The notes under the pieces: model-generated
What the model was told of the DNA's origin: nothing
What the model saw: the letters and a program-made list of their open reading frames with translations, nothing else
The model's database searches: none
NCBI GenBank assembly: GCA_039964455.1
Contig: JBDVXK010000012.1
Span: 496,001-560,000, forward strand
DNA: 64,000 nt
Direction: 5' to 3'
From: CALJFL01 sp039964455
Lineage (GTDB): Bacteria > Pseudomonadota > Gammaproteobacteria > Pseudomonadales > Halieaceae
Program-made: the position numbers and the translations under genes
Shown here: one piece after another, positions 8,331 to 17,248 of the stretch
How the letters are laid out: every line of letters starts with the position of its first letter
How positions within the stretch are numbered: position 1 is the stretch's first letter

Positions 8331-9673
8331 GTCTCGTCGGACGACCGCGTGGTGTTGGCACCAGCGTCGGGAATACGCAATTCAGCGCTACGGGCATGAG
8401 CTGTTAGCGCTTCACCCCGTGCCAGTACAGAGGCAATCTGCCCCAGCTCTGCCACGCCCTCTTCGCTGCACATAATGATCGAGCTGCGCTTCTGAAAGTC
8501 GTAGACACCAAGCGGCGAAGAGAACCGTGCCGTTCCCGCCGTAGGCAGCACGTGGTTGGGGCCCGCGCAATAATCTCCCAACACCTCCGCGGTGTAGCGG
8601 CCCATGAAAATTGCTCCGGCCTGGGTAATGGACGGCAGCATCGCTTCGGGGTCGTCTACCGATAGCTCCAGGTGTTCCGGCGCCAGCCTATTGCTGATCT
8701 CAACGGCCTGGTCCAGATCGCGGGTTTTGATAAGCGCTCCCCTGCCCAGCAGAGAAGCTCGAATGATTTCCGCACGCTCCATGGTTGGCAGCAAACGCTC
8801 AATACTTGCACCCACCGCGTCGATAAATTCGGCATCCGGGCACAGCAAAATGGATTGCGCATTCTCGTCGTGCTCCGCCTGGGCAAACAGGTCCATCGCC
8901 ACCCAGTCGGGGTTTGTGCTGCCGTCACAAATAATCAGGATTTCAGATGGCCCGGCCACCATATCGATACCGACCTTGCCAAACAGCTGGCGCTTGGCGG
9001 TGGCCACATAAATGTTGCCGGGGCCGACAATCTTGTCCACGGGAGGAATCGTATCGGTGCCATAGGCCAGCGCGGCAACAGCCTGCGCACCCCCTACCGT
9101 GAAAACACGGTGCACTCCGGCGATCCGCGCCGCGGCCAGCACCATATCGCTCAGTTCTCCGTCTGGCGCCGGCACAACCATGATGATTTCAGGGACACCT
9201 GCCACTCGCGCGGGCAAGGCATTCATCAGCACAGATGACGGATAGCTGGCCTTGCCACCTGGAACATAAATGCCAGCGCGGGCCATGGGAGTAATTTTTT
9301 GACCCAGAAGGTTGCCGCCGTCGTCGTGATACTGCCAGCTCTGCTGCACCTGGCGCTCATGATAAGACACAATACGCTGGGCGGCGTCTTCCAGGGCGGC
9401 ACGCTGAGCCGGCTCTATTGTAGTCAAGGCACTGGCAAGACGCGCTTCGGGAACTTCCAGCTCTGCGACAGAGGCTGCTCCCAGCCGGTCAAAACGCAGT
9501 GTGTAATCAAGTACAGCGGCATCGCCACGCTCACGGACATCAGCAACGATCGTCGCTACGGTCTCCGCTACCTGCCCGTCCAGGCCACCATCCCAGGCCG
9601 TCAGCGCCTCCAGCCGCGCATCAAAGTCATCAGTCGCGGCGTCCAGACGCAGCATGGCCAACGCTTCACTCAC
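8327..9673 (-). CDS. hisD: Histidinol dehydrogenase
   Basis: Zinc enzyme performing the last two oxidations of histidine synthesis (histidinol to histidine, two NAD+). 448 residues from a GTG at 9673 that overlaps the hisG stop (GTGA). The signature region VDKIVGPGNIYVATAKRQLFG, the GPSEIL motif and the zinc/catalytic residues of AEHDENAQSILL and EHLEL are present. Second gene of hisG-hisD. The usual third partner hisC is missing from this position. Confidence 0.98.
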   Translation of the reverse strand: MSEALAMLRLDAATDDFDARLEALTAWDGGLDGQVAETVATIVADVRERGDAAVLDYTLRFDRLGAASVAELEVPEARLASALTTIEPAQRAALEDAAQRIVSYHERQVQQSWQYHDDGGNLLGQKITPMARAGIYVPGGKASYPSSVLMNALPARVAGVPEIIMVVPAPDGELSDMVLAAARIAGVHRVFTVGGAQAVAALAYGTDTIPPVDKIVGPGNIYVATAKRQLFGKVGIDMVAGPSEILIICDGSTNPDWVAMDLFAQAEHDENAQSILLCPDAEFIDAVGASIERLLPTMERAEIIRASLLGRGALIKTRDLDQAVEISNRLAPEHLELSVDDPEAMLPSITQAGAIFMGRYTAEVLGDYCAGPNHVLPTAGTARFSSPLGVYDFQKRSSIIMCSEEGVAELGQIASVLARGEALTAHARSAELRIPDAGANTTRSSDET

Positions 9674-10305
9674 TGGCCGGCCACGACTTCTGCGAGGTCA
9701 TCAACCAGCCGCTGCAGCGGTGCAAAGCTGGAGCGCATTGCAGCTTTGTTCACTACCAGCCGTGAGCTGATAGAGGCGATTTCCGCAAGAGGTTCCATGC
9801 CGTTAGCGCGCAAGGTATTGCCGGTATCGACTATGTCGACGATCAAATCGGCCAGATCCATCATCGGCGCCAGCTCCATCGCGCCGTAAAGCTTGATCAG
9901 ATCCGCGTGTACACCCTGGCGGGCAAAATACTTGCGGGTGATATTGACGAACTTGGTTGCGACCCTTATGCGCGAGCCGTTAGACTGCCAGCCTACCGGC
10001 CCCGCAGTCATCAAGCGACAACGCGCTATGTTCAGGTCAAGCGGTTCGTACAGTCCCTCTGCACCGTGTTCCAGCAAAATATCCTTGCCTACAACACCAA
10101 GGTCGGCGGCACCATGGCGCACGTAGGTGGGCACATCGGTACCTCGTATAACGACCAGTTGCAGCCCCTCGCGACTGGTTTCGAAAACCAGCTTACGGCT
10201 GCTGCTTATATCCTCAAGCGGCTCAATGCCTGCCGCTGCCAGCAGTGGCAGGGTCTCCTTGAGAATCCGACCCTTGGTCAGGGCTATTGTCAGGGGTTTG
10301 CTCAT
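9670..10305 (-). CDS. hisG: ATP phosphoribosyltransferase, short form
   Basis: First committed step of histidine synthesis, joining ATP and PRPP. At 211 residues it is the short HisG_S form that lacks the C-terminal regulatory domain and needs a HisZ partner; hisZ is not in the window. Conserved stretches include LTIALTKGRILKETLPLL, the phosphate-binding GAADLGVVGKDIL and the C-terminal IVDIVDTGNTLRANGMEPL. It follows murA by 15 bases in the same direction, as in Pseudomonas. Confidence 0.97.
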   Translation of the reverse strand: MSKPLTIALTKGRILKETLPLLAAAGIEPLEDISSSRKLVFETSREGLQLVVIRGTDVPTYVRHGAADLGVVGKDILLEHGAEGLYEPLDLNIARCRLMTAGPVGWQSNGSRIRVATKFVNITRKYFARQGVHADLIKLYGAMELAPMMDLADLIVDIVDTGNTLRANGMEPLAEIASISSRLVVNKAAMRSSFAPLQRLVDDLAEVVAGQ

Positions 10306-10320
10306 AGCAGGTGGCTCGCC

Positions 10321-11583
10321 TCAGGCCGGCAAGCGCCGAATATCGGCACCCAGCAGTTGCAGCTTCTCTTCAATACATTCGTAGCCGCGATCAATGTGAT
10401 AGATACGATCAATATGGGTCTCGCCCTGGGCAACCAGCCCGGCGATAACCAGGCTCGCCGACGCGCGCAGGTCCGTCGCCATTACCGGCGCGCCCTGCAA
10501 GGTCTCCTGACCATTGATAATCGCGGTATTGCCTTCGATCACAATATTGGCGCCCATGCGATTCATTTCGTGGGTCTGGATCAGCCGATTCTCAAACACC
10601 GTCTCGGTGACCGTGCCGGTGCCCTCAGCAATGGCGTTCATCGCGGTAATCTGGGCCTGCATGTCAGTCGGAAACCCGGGATACGGCGCAGTCTTGATGC
10701 TGACAGCGCGAGGCCGCCGGCCATGCATATCGAGTTCGATCCAGTCACTGCCGTATTCGACTGTTGCTCCAGCCTCTTCCAACTTGCTCAACACTACCTC
10801 GAGATGATCCGGGCAGACATCGCGCACTTTAACTTTGCCACCGGTTGCCGCCGCTGCTGTGAGATAAGTGCCCGCTTCTATCCGGTCAGGCATCACATCG
10901 TAGGTACAGCCGTGCAGTGACTCCACACCATCGATGACTATGGTATCGCTGCCGTGACCACTGATTTTGGCTCCCATGGCAATAAGGAACAAGGCCAGGT
11001 CGACAACCTCCGGCTCCCGCGCAGCGTTTTCTATCACCGTCTGGCCCTCGGCCAGCGTCGCCGCCATCATAATGTTCTCGGTACCACCAACGGTGACCGT
11101 CTCCATCAGAATACGGGCTCCCTGCAGGCGCCCGTCCACCTCGGCATTGATGTAGCCGCCCTCGACATTGACGGTAGCCCCCATCGCTTCCAGCCCACGC
11201 AGGTGCAGGTCAACCGGCCTGCTGCCAATGGCGCAACCGCCCGGGAAGGACACATGGGCGCGACCAAAGCGCGCCACCATGGGGCCCAACACCAGAATAG
11301 AGGCCCGCATGGTTTTGACCAGCTCATAGGGGGCGGAAAAATCGGTGATATCGTTGGCGTCTACCTCGATGCTCAACTTCTCATCGATAGTCAATTGCAC
11401 GCCCATGCAGCCCAGCAGCTCGATCATCGTCGTAATATCGTGCAAATGCGGCAGGTTGCGGACTGTGGTCAGCTCTGATGACAACAGTGTGGCTGCAAGA
11501 ATAGGCAGGGCTGCGTTCTTCGCACCTGAAATGCGAAGCTCACCGTTGAGCTGACGCCCGCCGTGTATCACTAACTTATCCAA
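10321..11583 (-). CDS. murA: UDP-N-acetylglucosamine 1-carboxyvinyltransferase
   Basis: First committed step of peptidoglycan synthesis: transfer of enolpyruvate from PEP to UDP-GlcNAc. The start is set at a TTG (11583) with GGAG five bases upstream; it gives LDKLVIHGGRQLNGELRISG and 420 residues against 419 in E. coli, whereas the longer in-frame extension has no family support. The PEP-binding cysteine, target of fosfomycin, is present in PGGCAIGSRPVDLH. It lies 25 bases after ibaG, as in other gammaproteobacteria. Confidence 0.97.
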   Translation of the reverse strand: MDKLVIHGGRQLNGELRISGAKNAALPILAATLLSSELTTVRNLPHLHDITTMIELLGCMGVQLTIDEKLSIEVDANDITDFSAPYELVKTMRASILVLGPMVARFGRAHVSFPGGCAIGSRPVDLHLRGLEAMGATVNVEGGYINAEVDGRLQGARILMETVTVGGTENIMMAATLAEGQTVIENAAREPEVVDLALFLIAMGAKISGHGSDTIVIDGVESLHGCTYDVMPDRIEAGTYLTAAAATGGKVKVRDVCPDHLEVVLSKLEEAGATVEYGSDWIELDMHGRRPRAVSIKTAPYPGFPTDMQAQITAMNAIAEGTGTVTETVFENRLIQTHEMNRMGANIVIEGNTAIINGQETLQGAPVMATDLRASASLVIAGLVAQGETHIDRIYHIDRGYECIEEKLQLLGADIRRLPA

Positions 11584-11608
11584 AATATCTCCAACGACTA
11601 CCGGCGAT

Positions 11609-11854
11609 TCAGGCGTCTGCCTGACTCTGCCACTGTTCGGGGGTAAATGTACGGATATTGATTGCGTGAATACTGCCATCGGCAATCTGCTCGCCCAGCG
11701 CTGCGTAGACAAGCTGTTGTTTCTTCACAGGCCGCAATCCCTCAAAAATTGTGCTGACTACGGTTATGTCGTAGTTCGCGCCCTCGCCCTGAACATCCAC
11801 CTGACAGCCCTGTAGTTCGGTCTGGACCAGGGCCCTGACTGTCGCGGCATCCAT
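11609..11854 (-). CDS. ibaG: BolA-family protein IbaG
   Basis: 81-residue BolA-like protein with the family's GANYDITVVSTIFEGLRPVKKQQLVYAALGE fold region and a C-terminal IRTFTPEQW; YrbA/IbaG is about 84-89 residues in E. coli. Proteins of this family bind monothiol glutaredoxins through a shared Fe-S cluster. The position immediately before murA is the standard ibaG-murA arrangement. Confidence 0.93.
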   Translation of the reverse strand: MDAATVRALVQTELQGCQVDVQGEGANYDITVVSTIFEGLRPVKKQQLVYAALGEQIADGSIHAINIRTFTPEQWQSQADA

Positions 11855-11944
11855 AATTTATCTCCGTATTTCACGCCGGCAGGCATTGCCGGAAAGCGCG
11901 CATTTTAGGAGAAAAGTCCGCCGATAGCGAACCTGCGAGCCCAC

Positions 11945-12619
11945 TCAGGTTTCCAGGGCCTCGGTGTTCCAGTCGGCGATCACCTGATCCAGGTCGCCTT
12001 CGTATTGGCGGGCGGCAGCCTCAAACTGGCTACGATATATTTCACCCAGGTTGACGCTCTCTATGATCATGTTGCGCAGCTTCCACTGGCCCTTTTTATC
12101 GCGCCCCATCTGGTACAACACCATGTAGGGGTCGCTGGCGTCGCTGTAAATGAGTTGCTGCACAGATACGCGCGACTGCGCAGCCTCATCCGGGCTGGTC
12201 TCACTGACCTCAATCCGCGAGCCGCCGAAGGCCAGCAGTCCCTTGCTGTAGGTACGAACCAGACCGGTACGCATGACCTCGGTAAACATATCCAGTTGGT
12301 TGCGCAATTGCGCCCGACCGCCTTCGTCCAGCGAGCGATAGCGTTCAGAGCTGGCATAAGGACCCATCACGCTGCGGGCAAACCCCCTGAAATCAACCAC
12401 CGGATCCAGCACTGCCAGCACCTGCTGGTAGTAGCGCTCGGGATCTTCATCGGCGTAGGTATGCGCCTCCTGCACAACGGCCATGACTTCCATTGTGGCC
12501 CCGCGCACTACACCGTGGGCACTGGTGACTACCGCAGCCGACTCTTCCTCCTGGGCGGTAACGCCAGGCAGAAACAGCGACAAGGCCAGGAACACCCCCA
12601 ACGGTAAAATTTTGCTCAT
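11945..12619 (-). CDS. mlaC: MlaC-like periplasmic phospholipid-binding protein
   Basis: 224 residues with a Sec signal peptide (LGVFLALSLFLPGVTAQ) and the MlaC/Ttg2D fold: DPVVDFRGFARSVMGPY, QLDMFTEVMRTGLVRTYSKGL and the C-terminal WKLRNMIIESVNLGEIYRSQF. MlaC shuttles phospholipids between the MlaFEDB inner-membrane complex and the outer membrane. Here mlaF, mlaE, mlaD and mlaB are all absent from the locus: 90 bases separate it from ibaG and 185 from yrbG. Partners must lie elsewhere, or this protein serves another system. Confidence 0.9.
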   Translation of the reverse strand: MSKILPLGVFLALSLFLPGVTAQEEESAAVVTSAHGVVRGATMEVMAVVQEAHTYADEDPERYYQQVLAVLDPVVDFRGFARSVMGPYASSERYRSLDEGGRAQLRNQLDMFTEVMRTGLVRTYSKGLLAFGGSRIEVSETSPDEAAQSRVSVQQLIYSDASDPYMVLYQMGRDKKGQWKLRNMIIESVNLGEIYRSQFEAAARQYEGDLDQVIADWNTEALET

Positions 12620-12804
12620 CAGGCTTTGCCCTCTCCATATTTTACTTCTAACAGACGCCCGGCACTGTATAATCCGCCGTTCGCCTCGCTTATGACGCTT
12701 GCTGCACGCCCTATGGAACAGGGCTGCCGCTAACTAAGACAACAGTATGAGGCCAAGGGTTCAACCAAGCCACACGGACGTATTTTAACAGGAATAGTGC
12801 GTAC

Positions 12805-13779
12805 ATGCTGATCGCCGCCGCTGCCATTTTAGTCGGCTTTATCGTCCTGATCTGGAGCGCCGACTTATTCGTGGCTGGCGCCGCCTCTATTGCCGAGAAC
12901 CTCGGCATGTCTCCCGTTATTATCGGGCTCACTATCGTCTCCATGGGCACCTCTGCCCCCGAAATCCTGGTTTCTATCAGCGCCACATTGGCTGGCGCTG
13001 GCACCTTGGCCATCGGTAATGCTATCGGATCCAACATTGCCAATGTCGGCCTGGTATTGGGCGCCACGGTAATGATCGCACCGCTCAACGTGCACCCCAG
13101 CTGTATGAGGAAGGAAATGCCTATCCTGCTGGCCGTGACGGTAGGTGCCGGCCTGCTGCTGGTGGATGGCAGCCTCAACCTGCTCGATGGCTGCCTCATG
13201 CTGGGCTGCCTCGCACTTATCCTGATTCATATGATGCGCACCCAGTCTCAGGACGAGGTACTTATCGAAGAGGCCGAAGACGAGCCCATGGCGCACTTGC
13301 CCCCCGGGCGCGCCTGGCTGACTTTTGCCTTCGGCCTGCTGCTATTAATGGCGAGCTCGAGACTGTTGGTGTGGGGCGCAACCGAGGTGGCCGAGATGCT
13401 GGGTGTTTCCCAGTTGGTCATAGGCCTCACCATCGTTGCCATTGGTACCAGCCTGCCCGAATTGGCGGCAACCGTGGCGAGCGCATTGCGCGGCCACACC
13501 GAGATCGCAGTGGGCAATGTCATTGGCTCCAACCTGTTTAACTTGCTCGCGGTCATGTCGATACCTGGCCTGATGACGCCGTTGGCTTTAGCGCCTGAGG
13601 TGCTGGAGCGGGATTATGCCGCTATGACCATCGCAACCGTGATGCTTGCAATGGCTATCTACTTTGGCCGACTACGGGAATCGGCGCAGCCGGGGCACTC
13701 CTATGTGGGACGATCGGTCGGAGCGGTGTTACTGACCTTCTATGGGCTGTACTATTACCTTCTGTACGTCACCATCTAG
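12805..13779 (+). CDS. yrbG: Calcium/sodium antiporter-family protein YrbG
   Basis: 324-residue inner-membrane protein of the CaCA cation exchanger superfamily with two inverted alpha-repeats, each with the signature glycine/glutamate segment: STGTSAPEILVSISA-like (MGTSAPEILVS) and IGTSLPELAATVAS, plus GNAIGSNIANVG and GNVIGSNLFNLL. About ten membrane helices with an acidic cytoplasmic loop mid-protein (LIEEAEDEPMAH). First gene of the kds-lpt cluster, as in E. coli. The transported ion is not proven for YrbG. Confidence 0.95.
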   Translation: MLIAAAAILVGFIVLIWSADLFVAGAASIAENLGMSPVIIGLTIVSMGTSAPEILVSISATLAGAGTLAIGNAIGSNIANVGLVLGATVMIAPLNVHPSCMRKEMPILLAVTVGAGLLLVDGSLNLLDGCLMLGCLALILIHMMRTQSQDEVLIEEAEDEPMAHLPPGRAWLTFAFGLLLLMASSRLLVWGATEVAEMLGVSQLVIGLTIVAIGTSLPELAATVASALRGHTEIAVGNVIGSNLFNLLAVMSIPGLMTPLALAPEVLERDYAAMTIATVMLAMAIYFGRLRESAQPGHSYVGRSVGAVLLTFYGLYYYLLYVTI

Positions 13780-13795
13780 GACAAGACCTATCTCT

Positions 13796-14776
13796 ATGTC
13801 GGAGCCAGTTTCCAGCCGCTTTATCAACTCCGCCCTACGCACGGTTAAAATGGAAGCCGAAGCCGTGTCCGAGCTTGAGAGTCGCATCGACAGCACTTTT
13901 GCCGCTGCCTGCGAGCTCCTGCTGGCGACCCCGGGGCGGGTGATCGTCACTGGCATGGGAAAATCCGGGCATATCGCCAACAAGGTCGCTGCCACCCTGG
14001 CCAGCACCGGCACCCCTTCGTTCTACGTACATCCCGGTGAGGCCAGTCATGGCGACATGGGCATGATCACCGCGGAAGACTCGGTGCTGGCACTGTCCAA
14101 CAGCGGCACCACACCAGAACTGCTGACACTGCTGCCACTGCTAAAAAGACAGGGCAACACACTGATCAGCATGACAGGCAACCCGGATTCAGAGCTGGCC
14201 AAGGCCTCTGACGCCCACTTGGACAGCTCCGTTGCGACCGAGGCCTGCCCACTGGACCTGGCACCTACATCGAGTACCACCGCCGCCCTGGTTATGGGTG
14301 ACGCGCTCGCGATAGCCTTACTTGAAGCTCGCGGCTTTACCGCAGAAGATTTCGCTTTTTCCCACCCCGGCGGCACGCTGGGGAGAAAACTGCTACTCAA
14401 GGTGTCTGAAGTCATGCAGTCGGGAGACGCCTTACCGGCGGTTGCTCCGACAACTGTAATGGCAGACGCACTGTTCGAAATGAGCAGCAAGGGCCTGGGC
14501 ATGACGACGGTGACAGACAGCGATGGGCAACTAGTGGGTGTATTCACCGACGGCGACCTGCGCCGCGCCCTGGATGCCAATGCCAACCTGAACAGCACGC
14601 AAATTGCTGACCTGATGTCGACAGGCGTCAAAACCGTCAACAGTGATATGTTGGCCGCGGAAGCGCTGCACATTATGGAAGAACACAAAATAAGCTCGCT
14701 GGCGGTGGTCGAAGCTAACGGGCAACTTACCGGCGTAGTGCACCTTCTCAGCCTACTGCGTGCTGGCATAGCCTGA
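13796..14776 (+). CDS. kdsD: D-arabinose-5-phosphate isomerase
   Basis: Converts ribulose-5-phosphate to arabinose-5-phosphate, precursor of Kdo in lipopolysaccharide. 326 residues from the ATG at 13796; an in-frame start at 13742 lies inside yrbG and is unlikely. An SIS sugar-isomerase domain (GMGKSGHIANKVAATLAST, NSGTTPELL) is followed by two CBS domains (~205-326), the E. coli KdsD order. Sixteen bases after yrbG and 14 before kdsC. Confidence 0.97.
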   Translation: MSEPVSSRFINSALRTVKMEAEAVSELESRIDSTFAAACELLLATPGRVIVTGMGKSGHIANKVAATLASTGTPSFYVHPGEASHGDMGMITAEDSVLALSNSGTTPELLTLLPLLKRQGNTLISMTGNPDSELAKASDAHLDSSVATEACPLDLAPTSSTTAALVMGDALAIALLEARGFTAEDFAFSHPGGTLGRKLLLKVSEVMQSGDALPAVAPTTVMADALFEMSSKGLGMTTVTDSDGQLVGVFTDGDLRRALDANANLNSTQIADLMSTGVKTVNSDMLAAEALHIMEEHKISSLAVVEANGQLTGVVHLLSLLRAGIA

Positions 14777-14790
14777 GGAGCCAGGAGGCG

Positions 14791-15315
14791 ATGAGCACAG
14801 ACATGCAGGAAATTGCCGCCAATATCCGCCTACTTGCCCTGGATGTAGATGGCGTACTGACGGACGGCTGCATTTACTACGGTAACTCCGGCGAAGAATT
14901 GAAAGCCTTTAATATCAAGGATGGCCTTGGTATCAAACTGCTGCAAACTACCGGCGTGGTTGTTGCCATCATTACTGGTCGACGCTCAGAGATCGTCCAG
15001 CGACGGGCCAGCGAGCTGGGTATCAGCGAGATCATTCAGGGACGTGAAGACAAGTTAATCGCTTTACAGGAACTCGCTAGCCGCCTTGAACTGGATCTAC
15101 GTGAATGCGCTTATATGGGCGATGACCTGCCCGACCTGGCGGCCATTCGAGCTGCAGGTATTGGCATGACTGTTGGCGATGCTGCCGCCACCGTCGCGCA
15201 TCACGCAGACTGGCAAAGCAAACTTGCCGGCGGCCATGGTGCCGTGCGCGAGGCCTGTGAATACTTGCTGGATGCCCGCGACGCGCTGGGCAATGCCGAG
15301 GAAGACTACCTCTGA
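14791..15315 (+). CDS. kdsC: 3-deoxy-D-manno-octulosonate 8-phosphate phosphatase
   Basis: HAD-superfamily phosphatase, 174 residues, releasing Kdo from Kdo-8-phosphate. HAD motif I is LALDVDGVLTDG, motif II ITGRRSEI, motif III around REDKLIAL and motif IV YMGDDLPDL; there is no cap domain, as usual for KdsC. The stop TGA overlaps the lptC start (ATG at 15315) by one base. Confidence 0.97.
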   Translation: MSTDMQEIAANIRLLALDVDGVLTDGCIYYGNSGEELKAFNIKDGLGIKLLQTTGVVVAIITGRRSEIVQRRASELGISEIIQGREDKLIALQELASRLELDLRECAYMGDDLPDLAAIRAAGIGMTVGDAAATVAHHADWQSKLAGGHGAVREACEYLLDARDALGNAEEDYL

Positions 15316-15875
15316 TGCCTCGCCCCTTTCTGCAACTACTGCTCGCGCTGGTGCTGGGACTGGCGGCCAGTTATTACTGGGAACCACAAGCGGGCAAGGC
15401 CCCGGATCCTGAAACCACGGCCCGGCAAAAGTCGTTACCAAAAAACTATCTCGACAATACCCGCACCTGGAGCTACAACGAACAGGGTCAGCTCACCGAA
15501 ATCATGGAAGCGGCCAATGCCGAACACTTCCCCCAGCGTAATGAATCCCTGCTGGAGGAACCGCGGTTCTATTCACACCACGGCGACGACCGCACCTGGA
15601 CCGCCAAAGCCACACGCGGCAAGTTTCTGCACAAGAAACAGTTATTGATCCTGAGGGGCGGGGTGGAGATGGTAAATGACCAAACTCAAGCAAAACTGGC
15701 CAGCGATGCCATGACCCTGAACCTGGTCAAAAAAACAGCGGCATCGAGGGTACCGGTAATGGTCACCAAGGGGCCGCACCATACCCGGGCCGACGGCATG
15801 CTGGCCAATCTGGACAGCGAAAAAATAAGATTCATCCAAAACGTGGAGAGCGTATATGTCCAACCGCAGCCCTGA
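15315..15875 (+). CDS. lptC: LPS export protein LptC
   Basis: 186-residue bitopic protein joining the LptBFG transporter to the periplasmic LptA bridge. One N-terminal membrane helix (FLQLLLALVLGLAASYYW) is followed by a beta-jellyroll with the family pattern (LTEIMEAANAEHFPQ, TWTAKATRGKF, LRGGVEMVN). It overlaps lptA by 20 bases, so translation is probably coupled. Confidence 0.94.
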   Translation: MPRPFLQLLLALVLGLAASYYWEPQAGKAPDPETTARQKSLPKNYLDNTRTWSYNEQGQLTEIMEAANAEHFPQRNESLLEEPRFYSHHGDDRTWTAKATRGKFLHKKQLLILRGGVEMVNDQTQAKLASDAMTLNLVKKTAASRVPVMVTKGPHHTRADGMLANLDSEKIRFIQNVESVYVQPQP

Positions 15876-16434
15876 TCGCCCTGTGAACGCTTCGCCAGGA
15901 CACATCAGTACCATGCTGCTGGCACTAGTATTCAGCGTCCTTAGTGCGACCACGGTCGCCTTGCCAGACGACCGTGAGCAACCTATTCGAATCACCGCCG
16001 ACCAGGCCCTGCGCGATGAGAAGCAGGGCTTTACCGAGTACACCGGCAATGTTCGTATGGACCAGGGCAGTATGCATATCGAAGCGGACAAGATTACGAT
16101 CTATCACGTTGACGAAGACGCCGACAAAATCGTCGCCGAAGGCACCCCCGCGCACATGCAACAACGCCCAGAAGTCGACAAGGGCCTGATGCATGCCCGC
16201 GCCAACATCATTGAGTATTACAAAGCAGAAGACCGAGTCCACCTGCGCGATAATGCGCAGGTTGAGCAGGACGGCTCCACCGTCGCCGGCGACACCATCG
16301 ACTATTTCATTACCGAGCAACTGGTTCGGGCCGACTCCAACCAGGCTGAAACCAGCAGTCGAGTCGAGGTAGTTATTCCGGCCCAGGTGGTCAACGAAAA
16401 AGAGAGCGACAGTGGCACGACTGACAGCGAATAA
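15856..16434 (+). CDS. lptA: LPS export periplasmic bridge protein LptA
   Basis: 192 residues with a signal sequence (~20-36, MLLALVFSVLSATTVA) then the OstA/LptA beta-jellyroll: PIRITADQALRDEKQGFTEYTGNVRMDQGSMHIEADKI. LptA oligomers carry LPS across the periplasm from LptC to LptD. The 3' end overlaps lptB by 23 bases. A downstream ATG at 15913 would leave a shorter leader; the upstream one is preferred because it gives the normal n-region. Confidence 0.94.
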   Translation: MSNRSPDRPVNASPGHISTMLLALVFSVLSATTVALPDDREQPIRITADQALRDEKQGFTEYTGNVRMDQGSMHIEADKITIYHVDEDADKIVAEGTPAHMQQRPEVDKGLMHARANIIEYYKAEDRVHLRDNAQVEQDGSTVAGDTIDYFITEQLVRADSNQAETSSRVEVVIPAQVVNEKESDSGTTDSE

Positions 16435-17137
16435 CCTGGCCAAAGCCTATCGCGGAAGAGAGGTTGTCAAAGATGTCTCTATCGACCTGGAGAGCGGCCA
16501 GGTCGTAGGGCTGCTGGGGCCCAATGGCGCTGGCAAAACTACCTGTTTCTACATGATTGTGGGCATCATCAATGCCGATCGCGGCTCCATTGAAATGAAT
16601 GGCGAGGATATTACCGCTCTACCCATGCACGAACGTGCCCGTCGCGGGATTGGCTACCTGCCCCAGGAAGCTTCGATCTTCCGCAAGCTGACGGTAGGCG
16701 ACAACATCATGGCCATCCTCGAAACCAGGCCAGACCTTAACCGCGAACAGCGCCAGCAGCTGCGCGACCAGCTGCTGGAAGAATTCAACGTGAGTCACTT
16801 GCGCGACAGTCTTGGGCAGTCACTGTCTGGCGGCGAGCGTCGTCGCATCGAAATTGCCAGGGCTTTGGCCACGGAGCCGGACTTTATACTGCTCGACGAG
16901 CCATTTGCCGGCGTCGACCCCATTTCAGTCAACGACATCAAACAAATCATTCGGCACCTGCAAAGTCGCGGAATCGGGGTGCTGATTACCGACCACAATG
17001 TGCGCGATACACTCGATATCTGCGAAAAGGCCTTCATCGTTGGCGAGGGGCATATCATTGCCGCCGGTACTGCCGATGATGTGCTAGGCAACTCCCGAGT
17101 CAGGCAAATCTACCTGGGCGACCAGTTCAGGCTCTGA
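16412..17137 (+). CDS. lptB: LPS export ABC transporter ATPase LptB
   Basis: 241-residue ATPase powering LPS extraction by LptFG (not in the window). GTG start at 16412 with AGAGAG upstream. Walker A GPNGAGKTT, Q-loop LPQEASIFRKLTV, ABC signature LSGGERRRIEIARAL, Walker B FILLDEPFAGVDP and switch His in ITDHNVRDTL are intact. It ends the lptCAB run; 111 non-coding bases separate it from rpoN. Confidence 0.98.
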   Translation: MARLTANNLAKAYRGREVVKDVSIDLESGQVVGLLGPNGAGKTTCFYMIVGIINADRGSIEMNGEDITALPMHERARRGIGYLPQEASIFRKLTVGDNIMAILETRPDLNREQRQQLRDQLLEEFNVSHLRDSLGQSLSGGERRRIEIARALATEPDFILLDEPFAGVDPISVNDIKQIIRHLQSRGIGVLITDHNVRDTLDICEKAFIVGEGHIIAAGTADDVLGNSRVRQIYLGDQFRL

Positions 17138-17248
17138 CCTCCCCTACCGCCCTAGCAAAAAACGCGCCAAGCGGTTGCCAGTCTCCCCAAGCCAGCGATA
17201 CACTGCAAGAACTGTACCTAACAAGTCGGAGCCTCTTACCGCCACTCC

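Noticed and set aside
12711..13199. 162-residue minus-strand frame opposite yrbG
   Set aside because: Antisense to a well-supported transporter gene; it was checked as a possible remnant of the missing mlaF but shows no ABC motifs.
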